64,000 nt of DNA from Castellaniella sp040276065. Its GTDB lineage: Bacteria > Pseudomonadota > Gammaproteobacteria > Burkholderiales > Burkholderiaceae_B. Made by a program: the position numbers and the translations under genes. Positions 24,995 to 34,484 of this stretch are shown here, piece after piece (position 1 is the stretch's first letter; each line of letters begins with the position of its first letter). The stretch is taken from NCBI RefSeq assembly GCF_040276065.1, contig NZ_JBELOI010000005.1, positions 124,001 to 188,000 of the forward strand, in the 5' to 3' direction. Under the pieces are notes generated by a model. That model searched no databases. It worked only from the letters and a program-made list of their open reading frames with translations, and was not told the origin of the DNA.

Positions 24995-25074
24995 TGGTCG
25001 GGATATACGCCTGAAGCGTTGATGCCGGAGGATGGCTCACGCTGGTTTCGCCAGGCCAGTCCGAACGGCCGCGC

Positions 25075-26007
25075 CTACCGCTTCGGACTCGCTGACAGGT
25101 CCGCGCAAATCGCCTCGGCCGCGTCCACCAGCCGGGGGCCGGCACGGTGCAGCCAGTCGGGATCGACGGCATAGAGGTGGCCACGCACGGCGGCCGACAG
25201 GCCCAGGTTCGCCCAATAGCCGCGGCGCGCGACAAGGGTCTGGCCTCCGTAGGGCGAGACGATGACCACATCCGGATCGATGCGCAGGACGGACTCCACG
25301 CTCACTTGCGGGGCCGCGACGGTCTGGCTGGCATAGACGTTGGCGCCTCCGCAGCGGGACAGCAGATCGTCGATGAGCGGGTCTCTGCCCAACGTGTAGA
25401 GGGGGTCGGTGCCGACTTCTATGAAGACTGACCGGGGTGGGCCCGCGGGCGCGGACAGGGCGCCGATGCGCGCCTGGAGAGCGTTGGCGGCGCGCGCGGC
25501 GATCGGCCCGGTGCCCAGCCGCCATCCCAGGTCGCGAACCTGCGCGGGGATCTCGTCCAGCGTCCGGGGGTTGGCATAAATCAAGGGGACGCCCAAGTTC
25601 CGCAGCACCGTGGCTAGGGCTTGGCTGCCGCCCGAGGGCAGCCAGCCGACGACGAGGGTTGGGCGCAGCGCCAGGATGGTTTCCTGGTCGAACTGGATGC
25701 CATCGCCGATGCGTGGGATGTCGCGCGCGGCGGGCGGGTAGTCGCTGCTGAGGACGGTGCCGACGATCTCCGCGCCCGCGCCGGCGGCGTACACCAACTC
25801 GGTGGCGCTGGGGGCCAGGGTGATGATGCGGTTCGGGGCGCCGTCGGCGGCCACGGCCAGCGGCGGCCTGGCGAATAGCAGGGTTGCGGCCAGGGCGATG
25901 GCCAGCCGGATCGCGCCTCGGTGGGACGTGCGCGGTCCGGCCCGGGGCCTTGCCCACCGGTGCGAGGCTCTGCGGCCGGCGTGGACCTTGGCGAGATCCG
26001 CCGTCAC
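25075..26007 (-). CDS. btuF: Cobalamin ABC transporter substrate-binding protein, BtuF-like
   Basis: A 310-residue periplasmic protein of the helical-backbone metal-receptor class. A long basic leader is followed by a signal segment (LAIALAATLLFARPPLAVAA, about residues 34-53). RIITLAPSATELVYAAGAG and IQFDQETILALRPTLVV are typical of BtuF-type receptors. It starts with GTG 9 bases after btuB and therefore falls under the same cobalamin riboswitch, which supports B12 as ligand. No btuC or btuD follows; the next sequence is the accessory block. The true start could lie a little downstream. Confidence 0.85.
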   Translation of the reverse strand: MTADLAKVHAGRRASHRWARPRAGPRTSHRGAIRLAIALAATLLFARPPLAVAADGAPNRIITLAPSATELVYAAGAGAEIVGTVLSSDYPPAARDIPRIGDGIQFDQETILALRPTLVVGWLPSGGSQALATVLRNLGVPLIYANPRTLDEIPAQVRDLGWRLGTGPIAARAANALQARIGALSAPAGPPRSVFIEVGTDPLYTLGRDPLIDDLLSRCGGANVYASQTVAAPQVSVESVLRIDPDVVIVSPYGGQTLVARRGYWANLGLSAAVRGHLYAVDPDWLHRAGPRLVDAAEAICADLSASPKR

Positions 26008-26016
26008 GGCGCCGCC

Positions 26017-27942
26017 CTACATCCGCCAGGACAGGTTGACGAATACGTTCGAGCCCGGCGTGTTATAGCCGTCGACCAGTACGTAGTCCTTGTCCAGCGC
26101 GTTGTTCCAGCGCACTTGCACCCCCAGGGATTTGCTGAAGTCGTAGGCGGCGATGAGGTTCACGAGGGAATAGCCGCCCAGGCGGACTTTGTTGGCGCCG
26201 TCGTCGTAGCGGTTGCCCGTATATTGGTATTCGGCGCCAAGCCTGAGGGCTTGGATGCGATGCTCGGCGCTCAGGTGGAAGACCTGGCGCGCACGGCGCG
26301 GGAGCTCGGAGCCCTGGCCAGGTTGCGGGTCGTCGTTGCGTGGGTCGAGGAAATCGGCGCTCGCGCGCAGGGTGGTGTCGCCCAGGCGCTGCTCGGCCGT
26401 CAGGGTCAGGCCACGGATGACCGCCTTGTTCAGGTTGCGCATGGTGCCCTCTGTGAAGAACGGGATGGGCTCGGAGACCTGGTAGATGATCAGGTCGTCG
26501 ATCCGGTTCTCGTACAAGGTCGCGCGCAGGAGCGTGTCGGCCGTCCGGTACTGGATGTGTGCCTCTATGTTGCGCGATTTCTCGGGCTTCAGGTCGGGAT
26601 TGCCGGCATACGAGCCCACCGGAAAACCCATGAACGTGTAGAGCTCGAAAGGGTAGTAGAGGTCGTTGAAGGTCGGCGCGTGGAAGGCCGTGCTGCCCAG
26701 CATGCCGACCTGCAAGGTGTCGGTGAGGTCTAGGTCCAGGCCCAGGCTGTAGGTCGCCCGATTGCCGTAGCCGGTGTAGTTGTCGTTGCGCACGCTGGCC
26801 TGAGTGTGCACGCGGTCGAAGCGGCCCTTGTAGATCAGGCCGGCGGCATTGGTGTTTCTGGCATTCTGGTCGTACTGGGTCGAGCCTTGGACGCGTTCTT
26901 CCGTGCGTTCGAGCAACAGGGCGATCTGGTGATCCTCCTGCGGCTTGAACGTATTGATCCAGGAGTACTGGCGCCGGATCGCGTTGAAGCGGCTCTGGTA
27001 GGCGCGGTCGTCGTAGCTGTCCTTGGCAAAGGAGAGGCGCAGCTCGCTGTCCCACCAGTCGGTGAGGCGGTCGGTGCTGGTGAGGCCATAGGCCTGTTGG
27101 CGAGAGAGCGCATAGGCATTCGGGAGGTCGACCCCGGCATCGTAGTCGCCGTCGGTATAGCCGTTGTAAGCGGTCAAGCCAATGCGGTGGCCCGGCGCCC
27201 ATTGGTGGCCCAGCGTGCCGGACACCGCGTGGTTGCGATAGCCGTCCCGATCCGGGTAGTGTTCGAAATTGGTCTGGTTGGTGGCCTTGAGGCGGCGGGT
27301 GGCGTCAAAGCCCTTGCTGCTGCCCGCACTTGCTGAGAAGCTATAGTCCCAGCCGCCCTCGGCGCCTGAGAGGCCCAGGCTGGATTTGGCCGTCTCGTAG
27401 GTGCCGTAACCGACGTTGGCCCAGGCCGACAAGGGACGGTCTTGCGCGCCCTTTTTGGTGATGATGTTGACGACGCCGCCGATGGCGTCGGATCCGTACA
27501 GGCTGCTGGCGGCGCCGCGCAGGATCTCGATGCGTTCGACCATGGCCGGATCGAGGGCGGGGAATGGCGCCCCGCCCGACGTCGAACCGTTGATCGGCAT
27601 GCCATCGATCAGCACCAGCGTGTGCTGGGCATTGGCCCCGCGCAGAAAGATGCCGGTGGCTGTCTGTGGGCCACCGCTCTGGGTGAACTGTACGCCGGGC
27701 TGGCGGCTGAGGATGTCCGCGATGCCATCGCCGGGGGCTGCCCGCAATTGTTCGGGGCCGATGACGCTGACGTCGCCGACCACGTCGGCCAGGGGCTCGG
27801 GGCGGCGGCTGGCGACGACGACGATATCCTGCAGAGACTGGACCTGCGAATCGGGTGTCGTGGGTTGAGTGGTCTGGGCCGTGACGGCCAGGGGGAAGGC
27901 ACAGAGGATGGCAAGCGCGTGCCGTGGACGGAGGGATGTCAT
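26017..27942 (-). CDS. btuB: TonB-dependent vitamin B12 receptor BtuB
   Basis: A 641-residue outer-membrane receptor. A signal peptide (1-22, ending in TAQ) is followed by a TonB-box-like DIVVVASRR, a plug domain (about 40-155 with LSRQPGVQFTQSGGPQTAT, FLRGANAQHTLVLIDGMP and GSDAIGGVVNIITKK) and a 22-strand barrel that ends in the outer-membrane signal FVNLSWRM. The start at 27942 has an AGGATAT site. It is preceded by a cobalamin riboswitch and followed by btuF, so B12 is the expected ligand. Confidence 0.94.
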   Translation of the reverse strand: MTSLRPRHALAILCAFPLAVTAQTTQPTTPDSQVQSLQDIVVVASRRPEPLADVVGDVSVIGPEQLRAAPGDGIADILSRQPGVQFTQSGGPQTATGIFLRGANAQHTLVLIDGMPINGSTSGGAPFPALDPAMVERIEILRGAASSLYGSDAIGGVVNIITKKGAQDRPLSAWANVGYGTYETAKSSLGLSGAEGGWDYSFSASAGSSKGFDATRRLKATNQTNFEHYPDRDGYRNHAVSGTLGHQWAPGHRIGLTAYNGYTDGDYDAGVDLPNAYALSRQQAYGLTSTDRLTDWWDSELRLSFAKDSYDDRAYQSRFNAIRRQYSWINTFKPQEDHQIALLLERTEERVQGSTQYDQNARNTNAAGLIYKGRFDRVHTQASVRNDNYTGYGNRATYSLGLDLDLTDTLQVGMLGSTAFHAPTFNDLYYPFELYTFMGFPVGSYAGNPDLKPEKSRNIEAHIQYRTADTLLRATLYENRIDDLIIYQVSEPIPFFTEGTMRNLNKAVIRGLTLTAEQRLGDTTLRASADFLDPRNDDPQPGQGSELPRRARQVFHLSAEHRIQALRLGAEYQYTGNRYDDGANKVRLGGYSLVNLIAAYDFSKSLGVQVRWNNALDKDYVLVDGYNTPGSNVFVNLSWRM

Positions 27943-28073
27943 GTGGATATCCTGTATGGCGCGCGTCCCCGCACGCCATGAACGAACGACATTCCCGTCC
28001 GCCATGGGGCGGACCCGTCGGGAGAGGCGCCGCATCGATGCCGGTCGCGCTCCGGGAATGGACCAGGGTCGAG

Positions 28074-28222
28074 ACAGGCCGGTATCGGGCTGGCATGCGG
28101 AGCATGCGCACCGTTGCGGGGGCAGCACAGTAATGGACCGGCTTTGAGGGCGGGTCGCTCTGTTTCCCGTTTACTTTCGCATCCATTCGCCCATCGGGCG
28201 GTGGCCGAAAGCACCTGTTTCG
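28074..28222 (-). promoter_or_regulatory. Cobalamin riboswitch upstream of btuB
   Basis: Read on the minus strand, the leader shows the cobalamin aptamer pattern: CAGGTGCTTTCGG at its 5' end (28208-28219), then ACGGGAAACAGAG, then AAAGCCGGT, and the B12 box GCTGCCCCCGCAACGGT (28111-28127), closing with GCCAGCCC and CGGCCTG. It ends about 130 bases before the btuB start. Binding of adenosyl- or methylcobalamin is expected to shut down btuB and btuF translation or transcription. Confidence 0.93.
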
Positions 28223-28370
28223 TTGCGAAATATATCACGGCGTCCCTCGGGGCCGGGGGATATCCTGGATGCCAGTGTGCCCGAGCGTGGGCTTGGCATG
28301 AGGGCGGAGTCCTCCGCGCGGGGGCCTTTGCCCGCGCCCGACGATACAATGGGACTCTCTTTGCCATTGC

Positions 28371-31300
28371 TTGCTGGATCGCACCGTGACCTATCCTGCC
28401 TTGCCGTACCCCATCGACGCCTACACCCGTGGGGCCGAGTTCGTCCGTTTGCTGACCCAGCGCATCGTCGTGCTGGATGGCGCCATGGGCACCATGATCC
28501 AGCAGCACAAGCTCTCGGAGGCCGATTTCCGGGGCGAGCGTTTCGCCGGGCATGGCCGGGACGTCAAGGGCAACAACGAACTGCTCTCGCTGGTGCGCCC
28601 GGACGTCATCCGCGGCATCCACGAGGCCTACCTCGAGGCGGGCGCCGACGTGGTCGAGACCAACACCTTCGGCGCCACGCGCATCGCGCAGGGTGACTAC
28701 GGTCTGCAGGATCTCGCCTATGAAATGAATGTCGTCTCGGCGCGCCTTGCGCGCGAGGCCTGTGACGCGGTGTCCACACCGGACCATCCGCGCTTCGTCG
28801 CGGGCGCCCTGGGGCCACAACCCAAGACCGCCTCGTTGTCGCCCGATGTCAACGATCCGGGTGCGCGCAACGTGACTTTCGAGGAGTTGCGCGTCGCCTA
28901 TACCGAACAGCTCGAGGGTCTGCTCGACGGTGGGATCGACATCGTGCTGATTGAGACGATCTTCGACACCTTGAACGCCAAGGCCGCGATCTTTGCCATC
29001 GAGTCGGTGTTCGAGACGCGCGGCGTGCGCCTGCCCGTGATGGTCTCGGGCACGGTCACCGATGCCTCGGGCCGCATCCTGTCGGGGCAGACCGTCGAGG
29101 CTTTCTGGAATTCCGTGCGCCATGCGCGACCCGTGACCGTCGGGCTGAACTGCGCCTTGGGCGCCGCGCTGATGCGCCCCTATGTGGCCGAGATCTCCAA
29201 GATCAGCGATACCTATGTCTGTGTGTATCCGAACGCCGGCCTGCCCAACCCCATGGCCGAGACCGGCTTCGACGAGACGCCGGCGGACACCTCCAGTTTG
29301 CTCGAGGAGTTCGCGCAGGCGGGCCTGGTCAATGTGGTCGGCGGCTGTTGTGGCACCACGCCCGAGCACATCCGCGAAATCGCCCGCAAGGTCCGCGACC
29401 TGCCGATGCGGGTGCCGCCGGCGATCCCCGTCAAGACCCGTCTCTCGGGCCTCGAGCCGCTGAACATCGACGACGAGTCGTTGTTCGTCAATGTGGGCGA
29501 GCGCACCAATGTGACCGGCAGCAAACAGTTTCTGCGCCTGATTCGAGAGGAAAAATTCGACGAGGCGCTGGCCGTGGCGCGCCAGCAGGTCGAAAACGGT
29601 GCCCAGATCATCGACGTGAACATGGACGAGGGCATGCTCGATGCCCTGGTCCTCATGCCGCGTTTCCTGAACCTGCTGGCCTCGGAGCCGGACATCTCCC
29701 GCGTGCCGGTGATGATCGACAGCTCGAAGTGGTCCGTCATCGAGGCGGGCTTGCGCTGCGTGCAGGGCAAGTGCGTGGTGAACTCGATCTCGATGAAGGA
29801 GGGCGAGGGCCCCTTCATCGAGCATGCGAATCTGTGCCGCAAGTACGGTGCTGCGATCGTGGTGATGGCCTTCGATACCGAAGGTCAGGCCGATTCCCTG
29901 CAACGCCGCATCGATATCTGTGCGCGGGCCTACGACATTCTGGTCAACCAAGTCGGTTTCCCGCCCGAGGACATCATTTTCGACCCCAATGTGTTCGCCA
30001 TCGCCACCGGCATCGACGAACACAACCACTATGCCGTCGACTTCATCGAGGCCACCGGCTGGATCACCCGCAACCTGCCCCATGCGCGCGTCTCGGGCGG
30101 GATCTCGAACGTCAGTTTCTCGTTCCGCGGCAACGAGGCGATGCGTGAGGCCATCCACGCGGTGTTCCTCTATCACGCCATCCGACAGGGCCTGACCATG
30201 GGCATCGTCAATGCGGGCCAACTCGGGGTGTATTCCGATCTGGATCCAGCGGTGCGCGACAAGGTCGAGGACGTGGTGCTGGACCGTGCGGATCCTGCCG
30301 GGCGCACAGACCCGGCCGATGAGCGCAGCTCGACCGAGCGGCTGGTCGAGCTCGCCGAGACTATCCGGGGGGCGGGCGTCAAAAAGGAGGAGGACCTCAC
30401 CTGGCGCGAGGGCACTGTGCGCGAGCGCCTGACGCACTCGCTGGTCCATGGCATCACCACCTACATCGTCGAGGACACCGAGGAGGTGCGCCAGGAGATC
30501 GCCGCCGAGGGTGGGCGGCCGATCCAGGTGATCGAGGGGCCGTTGATGGACGGCATGAATGTCGTGGGCGACCTGTTCGGCTCGGGCAAGATGTTCCTGC
30601 CTCAAGTGGTGAAATCGGCCCGCGTGATGAAGCAGGCAGTGGCCCATCTGCTGCCTTTCATCGAGGAGGAAAAACGCCTGATCGCCGATGCCGGCGGGGA
30701 CGTTCGCTCCAAGGGCCGGGTGGTCATCGCCACCGTCAAGGGCGACGTGCACGACATTGGCAAGAACATCGTCACCGTGGTCCTGCAATGCAATAACTTC
30801 GAGGTCGTCAATATGGGGGTGATGGTGCCGTGCAACCAGAGCCTTGCCAAGGCCAAAGAGGTCGGTGCCGACATGGTGGGCTTGTCGGGCCTGATCACGC
30901 CCAGCCTCGAGGAGATGGCTTACGTCGCCTCCGAGATGCAGCGAGACGACTACTTCCTTAGCCGCAAGCTGCCCCTGCTGGTGGGCGGCGCGACGACTAG
31001 TCGCGTGCATACCGCCGTCAAGATCGCGCCCAACTACGAAGGACCGGTGATCTACGTGCCAGACGCCAGCCGCTCGGTGGGCGTGGCCACCAACCTGATG
31101 TCCGACCGCGCCGATCAATACCTGCAGGAGGTCTCTGAGGAATATGAACTGGTGCGCAAGCGCCACGCACAGCGCAAGTCCACGCCCATCGTCCCCATTG
31201 CCCAGGCGCGTGCGGCGCGCCCGGCCATCGATTGGTCGACCTACCAGCCGCCGCGCCCCAAGTTCATCGGACGCCGCGTGTTCAAGCACTACGACTTGTC

Positions 31301-32159
31301 CGAGATCCTCAAGTTTCTGGACTGGACGCCGTTCTTCCAGACTTGGAGCCTGTTCGGCCAGTATCCCGCCGTCCTCGAGGACAAGGTCGTCGGCGAGCAG
31401 GCGCGCAAGCTCTTCGAGGAAGGGCAGGCCATGATGAAGCGCGTCGTCGACGGCCGCTGGCTGACCGCCAATGGCGTGGTCGCCTTCTATCCGGCCAATA
31501 CCGTCAATGAGGACGACATCGAGATCTATCGCGACGAGACCCGCAGCGAGGTCCTCATGACCTGGCGCAACGTGCGCCAGCAGACGGCCAAGCGCGAGGG
31601 CGTCGACAACAAGTGCCTGGCCGACTACATCGCGCCCAAGTCCAGCGGCGTCATGGATTACATCGGCCTGTTCGCCGTCACGGGCGGCATCGGGATCGAG
31701 AAATACGAGCAGATGTTCCAGGAGCAGGGCGACGATTACTCGGTCATCATGCTCAAGGCGATCGCCGACCGTCTGGCCGAGGGGTTCGCCGAGACCCTGC
31801 ATGCCCGCGTGCGCCGCGATTTGTGGGGCTACGTCCCCGACGAGGCCATGAGCAACGAGGACATCATTGCCGAGAAATACCAGGGCATCCGCCCGGCGCC
31901 CGGCTATCCCGCCTGTCCCGAGCACGTGGTCAAGCGCCGGATGTTCGAGGTCCTCGAATGCGAGGAGATCGGCATGCTGCTGACCGAGGGCTTCGCGATG
32001 TATCCGGCCTCGAGCGTCAGCGGCTTCTACCTCAGCCACCCCAGGTCCCAATACTTCAACGTCGGCAACATCGGCGCCGACCAGGTCGAGGATTATGTGC
32101 GCCGCAGCGGCCGCGATGAGGACGACGTGCGCCGTTCGCTGGCGAGCACCTTGCGCTGA
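28371..32159 (+). CDS. metH: Cobalamin-dependent methionine synthase MetH
   Basis: A 1262-residue modular enzyme that moves a methyl group from methyltetrahydrofolate through cobalamin to homocysteine. In order: homocysteine domain (about 15-330) with zinc cysteines in LNCALG and GGCCGTTP; folate domain (about 360-620); cobalamin-binding cap and Rossmann domain (about 650-890) with the cobalt-ligand motif GDVHDIGKNI near 791; SAM-dependent reactivation domain (about 925-1262) with RPAPGYPACPEH near 1173. The TTG at 28371 opens the frame; a GTG at 28386 is an equal alternative. It is a single complete chain. It diverges from the riboswitch-controlled B12 uptake genes, consistent with its cofactor need. 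Confidence 0.97.
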   Translation: MLDRTVTYPALPYPIDAYTRGAEFVRLLTQRIVVLDGAMGTMIQQHKLSEADFRGERFAGHGRDVKGNNELLSLVRPDVIRGIHEAYLEAGADVVETNTFGATRIAQGDYGLQDLAYEMNVVSARLAREACDAVSTPDHPRFVAGALGPQPKTASLSPDVNDPGARNVTFEELRVAYTEQLEGLLDGGIDIVLIETIFDTLNAKAAIFAIESVFETRGVRLPVMVSGTVTDASGRILSGQTVEAFWNSVRHARPVTVGLNCALGAALMRPYVAEISKISDTYVCVYPNAGLPNPMAETGFDETPADTSSLLEEFAQAGLVNVVGGCCGTTPEHIREIARKVRDLPMRVPPAIPVKTRLSGLEPLNIDDESLFVNVGERTNVTGSKQFLRLIREEKFDEALAVARQQVENGAQIIDVNMDEGMLDALVLMPRFLNLLASEPDISRVPVMIDSSKWSVIEAGLRCVQGKCVVNSISMKEGEGPFIEHANLCRKYGAAIVVMAFDTEGQADSLQRRIDICARAYDILVNQVGFPPEDIIFDPNVFAIATGIDEHNHYAVDFIEATGWITRNLPHARVSGGISNVSFSFRGNEAMREAIHAVFLYHAIRQGLTMGIVNAGQLGVYSDLDPAVRDKVEDVVLDRADPAGRTDPADERSSTERLVELAETIRGAGVKKEEDLTWREGTVRERLTHSLVHGITTYIVEDTEEVRQEIAAEGGRPIQVIEGPLMDGMNVVGDLFGSGKMFLPQVVKSARVMKQAVAHLLPFIEEEKRLIADAGGDVRSKGRVVIATVKGDVHDIGKNIVTVVLQCNNFEVVNMGVMVPCNQSLAKAKEVGADMVGLSGLITPSLEEMAYVASEMQRDDYFLSRKLPLLVGGATTSRVHTAVKIAPNYEGPVIYVPDASRSVGVATNLMSDRADQYLQEVSEEYELVRKRHAQRKSTPIVPIAQARAARPAIDWSTYQPPRPKFIGRRVFKHYDLSEILKFLDWTPFFQTWSLFGQYPAVLEDKVVGEQARKLFEEGQAMMKRVVDGRWLTANGVVAFYPANTVNEDDIEIYRDETRSEVLMTWRNVRQQTAKREGVDNKCLADYIAPKSSGVMDYIGLFAVTGGIGIEKYEQMFQEQGDDYSVIMLKAIADRLAEGFAETLHARVRRDLWGYVPDEAMSNEDIIAEKYQGIRPAPGYPACPEHVVKRRMFEVLECEEIGMLLTEGFAMYPASSVSGFYLSHPRSQYFNVGNIGADQVEDYVRRSGRDEDDVRRSLASTLR

Positions 32160-32980
32160 TGGCGACGGGCGACGGCAAGGACCATACTGCGCGGCGCAAG
32201 GCGCTGGGCGAGTTCCTGCGCAGCGCCCGCGCCCGGATCAGCCCCGCGGACCACGGCCTGCCCGCGGGAGGGCGCCGCCGCACGCCCGGCCTGAGGCGCG
32301 AGGAGCTCGCCCAGCTTTGCGGCATCAGTGCCACCTGGTATACCTGGATCGAGCAGGGCCGCGACATCTCAGTGTCGCCCGAGGTCTGGCGCCGCCTGGC
32401 CGATGCCCTGGCGCTGGCCCGCGCCGAGCGCCATTACGTGTTCGACCTGGCCGAGTGCGCCGATCCCCAAGGCGCACGCCATGACGCCGTGGCGCTGCCC
32501 GAGGGGCTGGCCGGGTGCGTCGACAGCATCCACTGTCCGGCCTACATCCTCGATCGTCGCTGGAATCTGCTGGCGAGGAACGACGCCCTGCTGCGCGTGT
32601 TCGATGGCTGGCCCGATCGCAGCGCCCAACCCAATCTGCTGCACTATATCTTTCTGGACCCCGCCGCCCGCGAACTGGTCGTGGACTGGGAGCGCCGGGC
32701 GAGCCGGGTCGTCGCCGAATTTCGCGCCGATGTGGGCGCTCACGCCGAGGATCCCGACATTCAGGCGCTGGTGGCCGACTTGCGCATGGGCAGCCCGCTG
32801 TTCGCCCATTGGTGGACGCGTCACACCGTGGTCGATCGCGAGGGGGGGCTGCGCGAGTTCCGTCATCCGCGCGACGGCATCCTGCGTTTCCGTCAGTTCA
32901 CCTTCCGCCTGGCCACGCGCCAGGACTGCAAGCTGGTCATGCTGCTCGAGGATCCGGACGGCCCCGACTCAGGCGGCTGA
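32159..32980 (+). CDS. XRE-family transcriptional regulator with MmyB-like ligand domain
   Basis: A 273-residue regulator. The N-terminal helix-turn-helix (about 10-90) has the RRRTPGLRREELAQLCGISATWYTWIEQGRD motif typical of the MmyB group. The C-terminal PAS-like domain (about 110-265) contains PAYILDRRWNLLARNDA and ends QFTFRLATRQDCKLVML. It overlaps the metH stop by one base, and its end overlaps the convergent MFS gene by 12 bases. Members of this group often regulate a neighbouring transporter or oxidoreductase, so the MFS pump is a plausible target. Confidence 0.9.
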   Translation: MATGDGKDHTARRKALGEFLRSARARISPADHGLPAGGRRRTPGLRREELAQLCGISATWYTWIEQGRDISVSPEVWRRLADALALARAERHYVFDLAECADPQGARHDAVALPEGLAGCVDSIHCPAYILDRRWNLLARNDALLRVFDGWPDRSAQPNLLHYIFLDPAARELVVDWERRASRVVAEFRADVGAHAEDPDIQALVADLRMGSPLFAHWWTRHTVVDREGGLREFRHPRDGILRFRQFTFRLATRQDCKLVMLLEDPDGPDSGG

Positions 32981-34414
32981 ACGCGTCGGCGCGCGGCCTT
33001 GCAGGTCCCGGCCGGCATGTGCGGGCAGGCGTGCGAACGACAGGGCCGAGGCCGCCACGATCAGGGCCGTCACCACGAATCCCCAGATCACGTCGATCAG
33101 CGCCAGCGTGTCGCCGCCGCGCCAGGCCATGCTGAGGTTCAAAGAGACGGCCGCGCAGGCGACCCCCAGGCTGATCCCCAGTTGCTGGGACATGGAGGCG
33201 AAGCTGCTCGCGCGGCTCATTTGCGCCGAGTCCAGGTCCGCGTAGGTCAGGGTATTGACGGCGGTGAACTGCAGCGAGCGGAAGAATCCGCCGATCAGCA
33301 GGATGCCCATCATCAGCCAGACCGGCGTGTCGGCGCGAAAGAACCCGCAGGCGCCGACGAAGACCGCCGTCAGCAGCGCGTTGCCGATCAGCACCCGGCG
33401 AAAGCCGAAGGCGCGCACGATGGGCGTGGCCACGAGCTTCATGATCATGGCGCCGGCGGCCGAGGTAAAGGTGATCAGGCCGGCCGAGAACGGCGACAGG
33501 CCGAAACCCACCTGCAGCATGATGGCCAGCAGGAACGGTGATGCCCCGATGGCGAAGCGGCACAGGTTGCCGCCCAGTACCGAGACCGCGAAGGTCTGCG
33601 TGCGCAGCAGGCTCAGGTCGATGATGGGATACGCGACGTGGCGCGCATGACGGATGTACAGCAGGCCGCACACCAGTCCCAGGGTGAACAGGCCAGCGAG
33701 TTGGGCGGGTGGCAGATTTCCGTGCCCCAGGGCCTCGAGGCTGGAGACCAGCGCCGCCAGCGAAACTGCGCTGAGGATGAAGCCCAGCCAGTCCAGGCGC
33801 GGCCGGGTCGCTGGGATGTCCCGGGGGATGAATTTCAGCACCAGGGCAATGCCCAGCAGTCCCACGGGGATATTGATCAGGAAAATCCAGTGCCAGGTGG
33901 CGTAGGTCACCAGGAAGCCACCCAGGGGCGGTCCGATCACCGGGCCCATCAGGGCCGGCAGCGACAGGAAGGCCATGGCTTTGAGCAGTTCGGCCTTGGG
34001 GACCATGCGCAGCAGGATGATGCGCCCGACCGGGACCATCATGGCGCCGGCCGCGCCCTGCGCCACGCGGGCGGCGACGAGCTGGGCCAGGTCCTGCGCC
34101 CCGGCGCAGGCCACCGAGCTGAGCGTGAACAGTGCGATGGCGGCCATGAACACCCGCCGCGAGCCAAAACGGTCGGCCGCCCAGCCGCTGATCGGGACGA
34201 AGACCGCGACCGCCAGAAGATATGCGGTGATGGTGACATTCATGCGCACCACCGTGGTCTCGAAGGCGCGGGCCATCACGGGCAGGGCCGTGGCCACGAC
34301 GGTCGAATCGAGCATCTGCATGAACAGCGCGCAACTGACGATCAGCGGGATCATCCGGACGGCGTGGGGGCCGGCGGCGGGCGGACGGGGGGATTCCGAG
34401 GGCGAGGCTGACAT
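32969..34414 (-). CDS. MFS drug transporter, DHA2 (EmrB/QacA) family
   Basis: A 481-residue inner-membrane pump with about 14 predicted helices. DHA2 motifs are LDSTVVATALPVMARAFE in helix 1 (motif D1), GWAADRFGSRRVF (motif A) and the motif C-like region LMGPVIGPPLGGFLV in helix 5. It should export toxic hydrophobic compounds by proton antiport. MSASPSE at 34414 is the preferred start; the frame is open to 34456. It converges with the XRE regulator. No membrane-fusion partner is adjacent. Confidence 0.9.
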   Translation of the reverse strand: MSASPSESPRPPAAGPHAVRMIPLIVSCALFMQMLDSTVVATALPVMARAFETTVVRMNVTITAYLLAVAVFVPISGWAADRFGSRRVFMAAIALFTLSSVACAGAQDLAQLVAARVAQGAAGAMMVPVGRIILLRMVPKAELLKAMAFLSLPALMGPVIGPPLGGFLVTYATWHWIFLINIPVGLLGIALVLKFIPRDIPATRPRLDWLGFILSAVSLAALVSSLEALGHGNLPPAQLAGLFTLGLVCGLLYIRHARHVAYPIIDLSLLRTQTFAVSVLGGNLCRFAIGASPFLLAIMLQVGFGLSPFSAGLITFTSAAGAMIMKLVATPIVRAFGFRRVLIGNALLTAVFVGACGFFRADTPVWLMMGILLIGGFFRSLQFTAVNTLTYADLDSAQMSRASSFASMSQQLGISLGVACAAVSLNLSMAWRGGDTLALIDVIWGFVVTALIVAASALSFARLPAHAGRDLQGRAPTRSAA

Positions 34415-34484
34415 CTGGAGGCTTGGATCCGCCCGGGTGAAGTAAACTGGGCGCATCGATCAATCGATCGGATATGGCGATATT

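Noticed and set aside
11221..25074. Integrative element with attachment sites
   Set aside because: No integrase, transposase, tRNA target or matching end repeats could be found at the block edges, so mobility is only inferred from composition and context.
27939..32051. A 1370-codon open frame on the minus strand opposite metH and the riboswitch
   Set aside because: It is exactly antiphase to metH, has no domain similarity and runs through the riboswitch. It is a high-GC codon-bias artefact.
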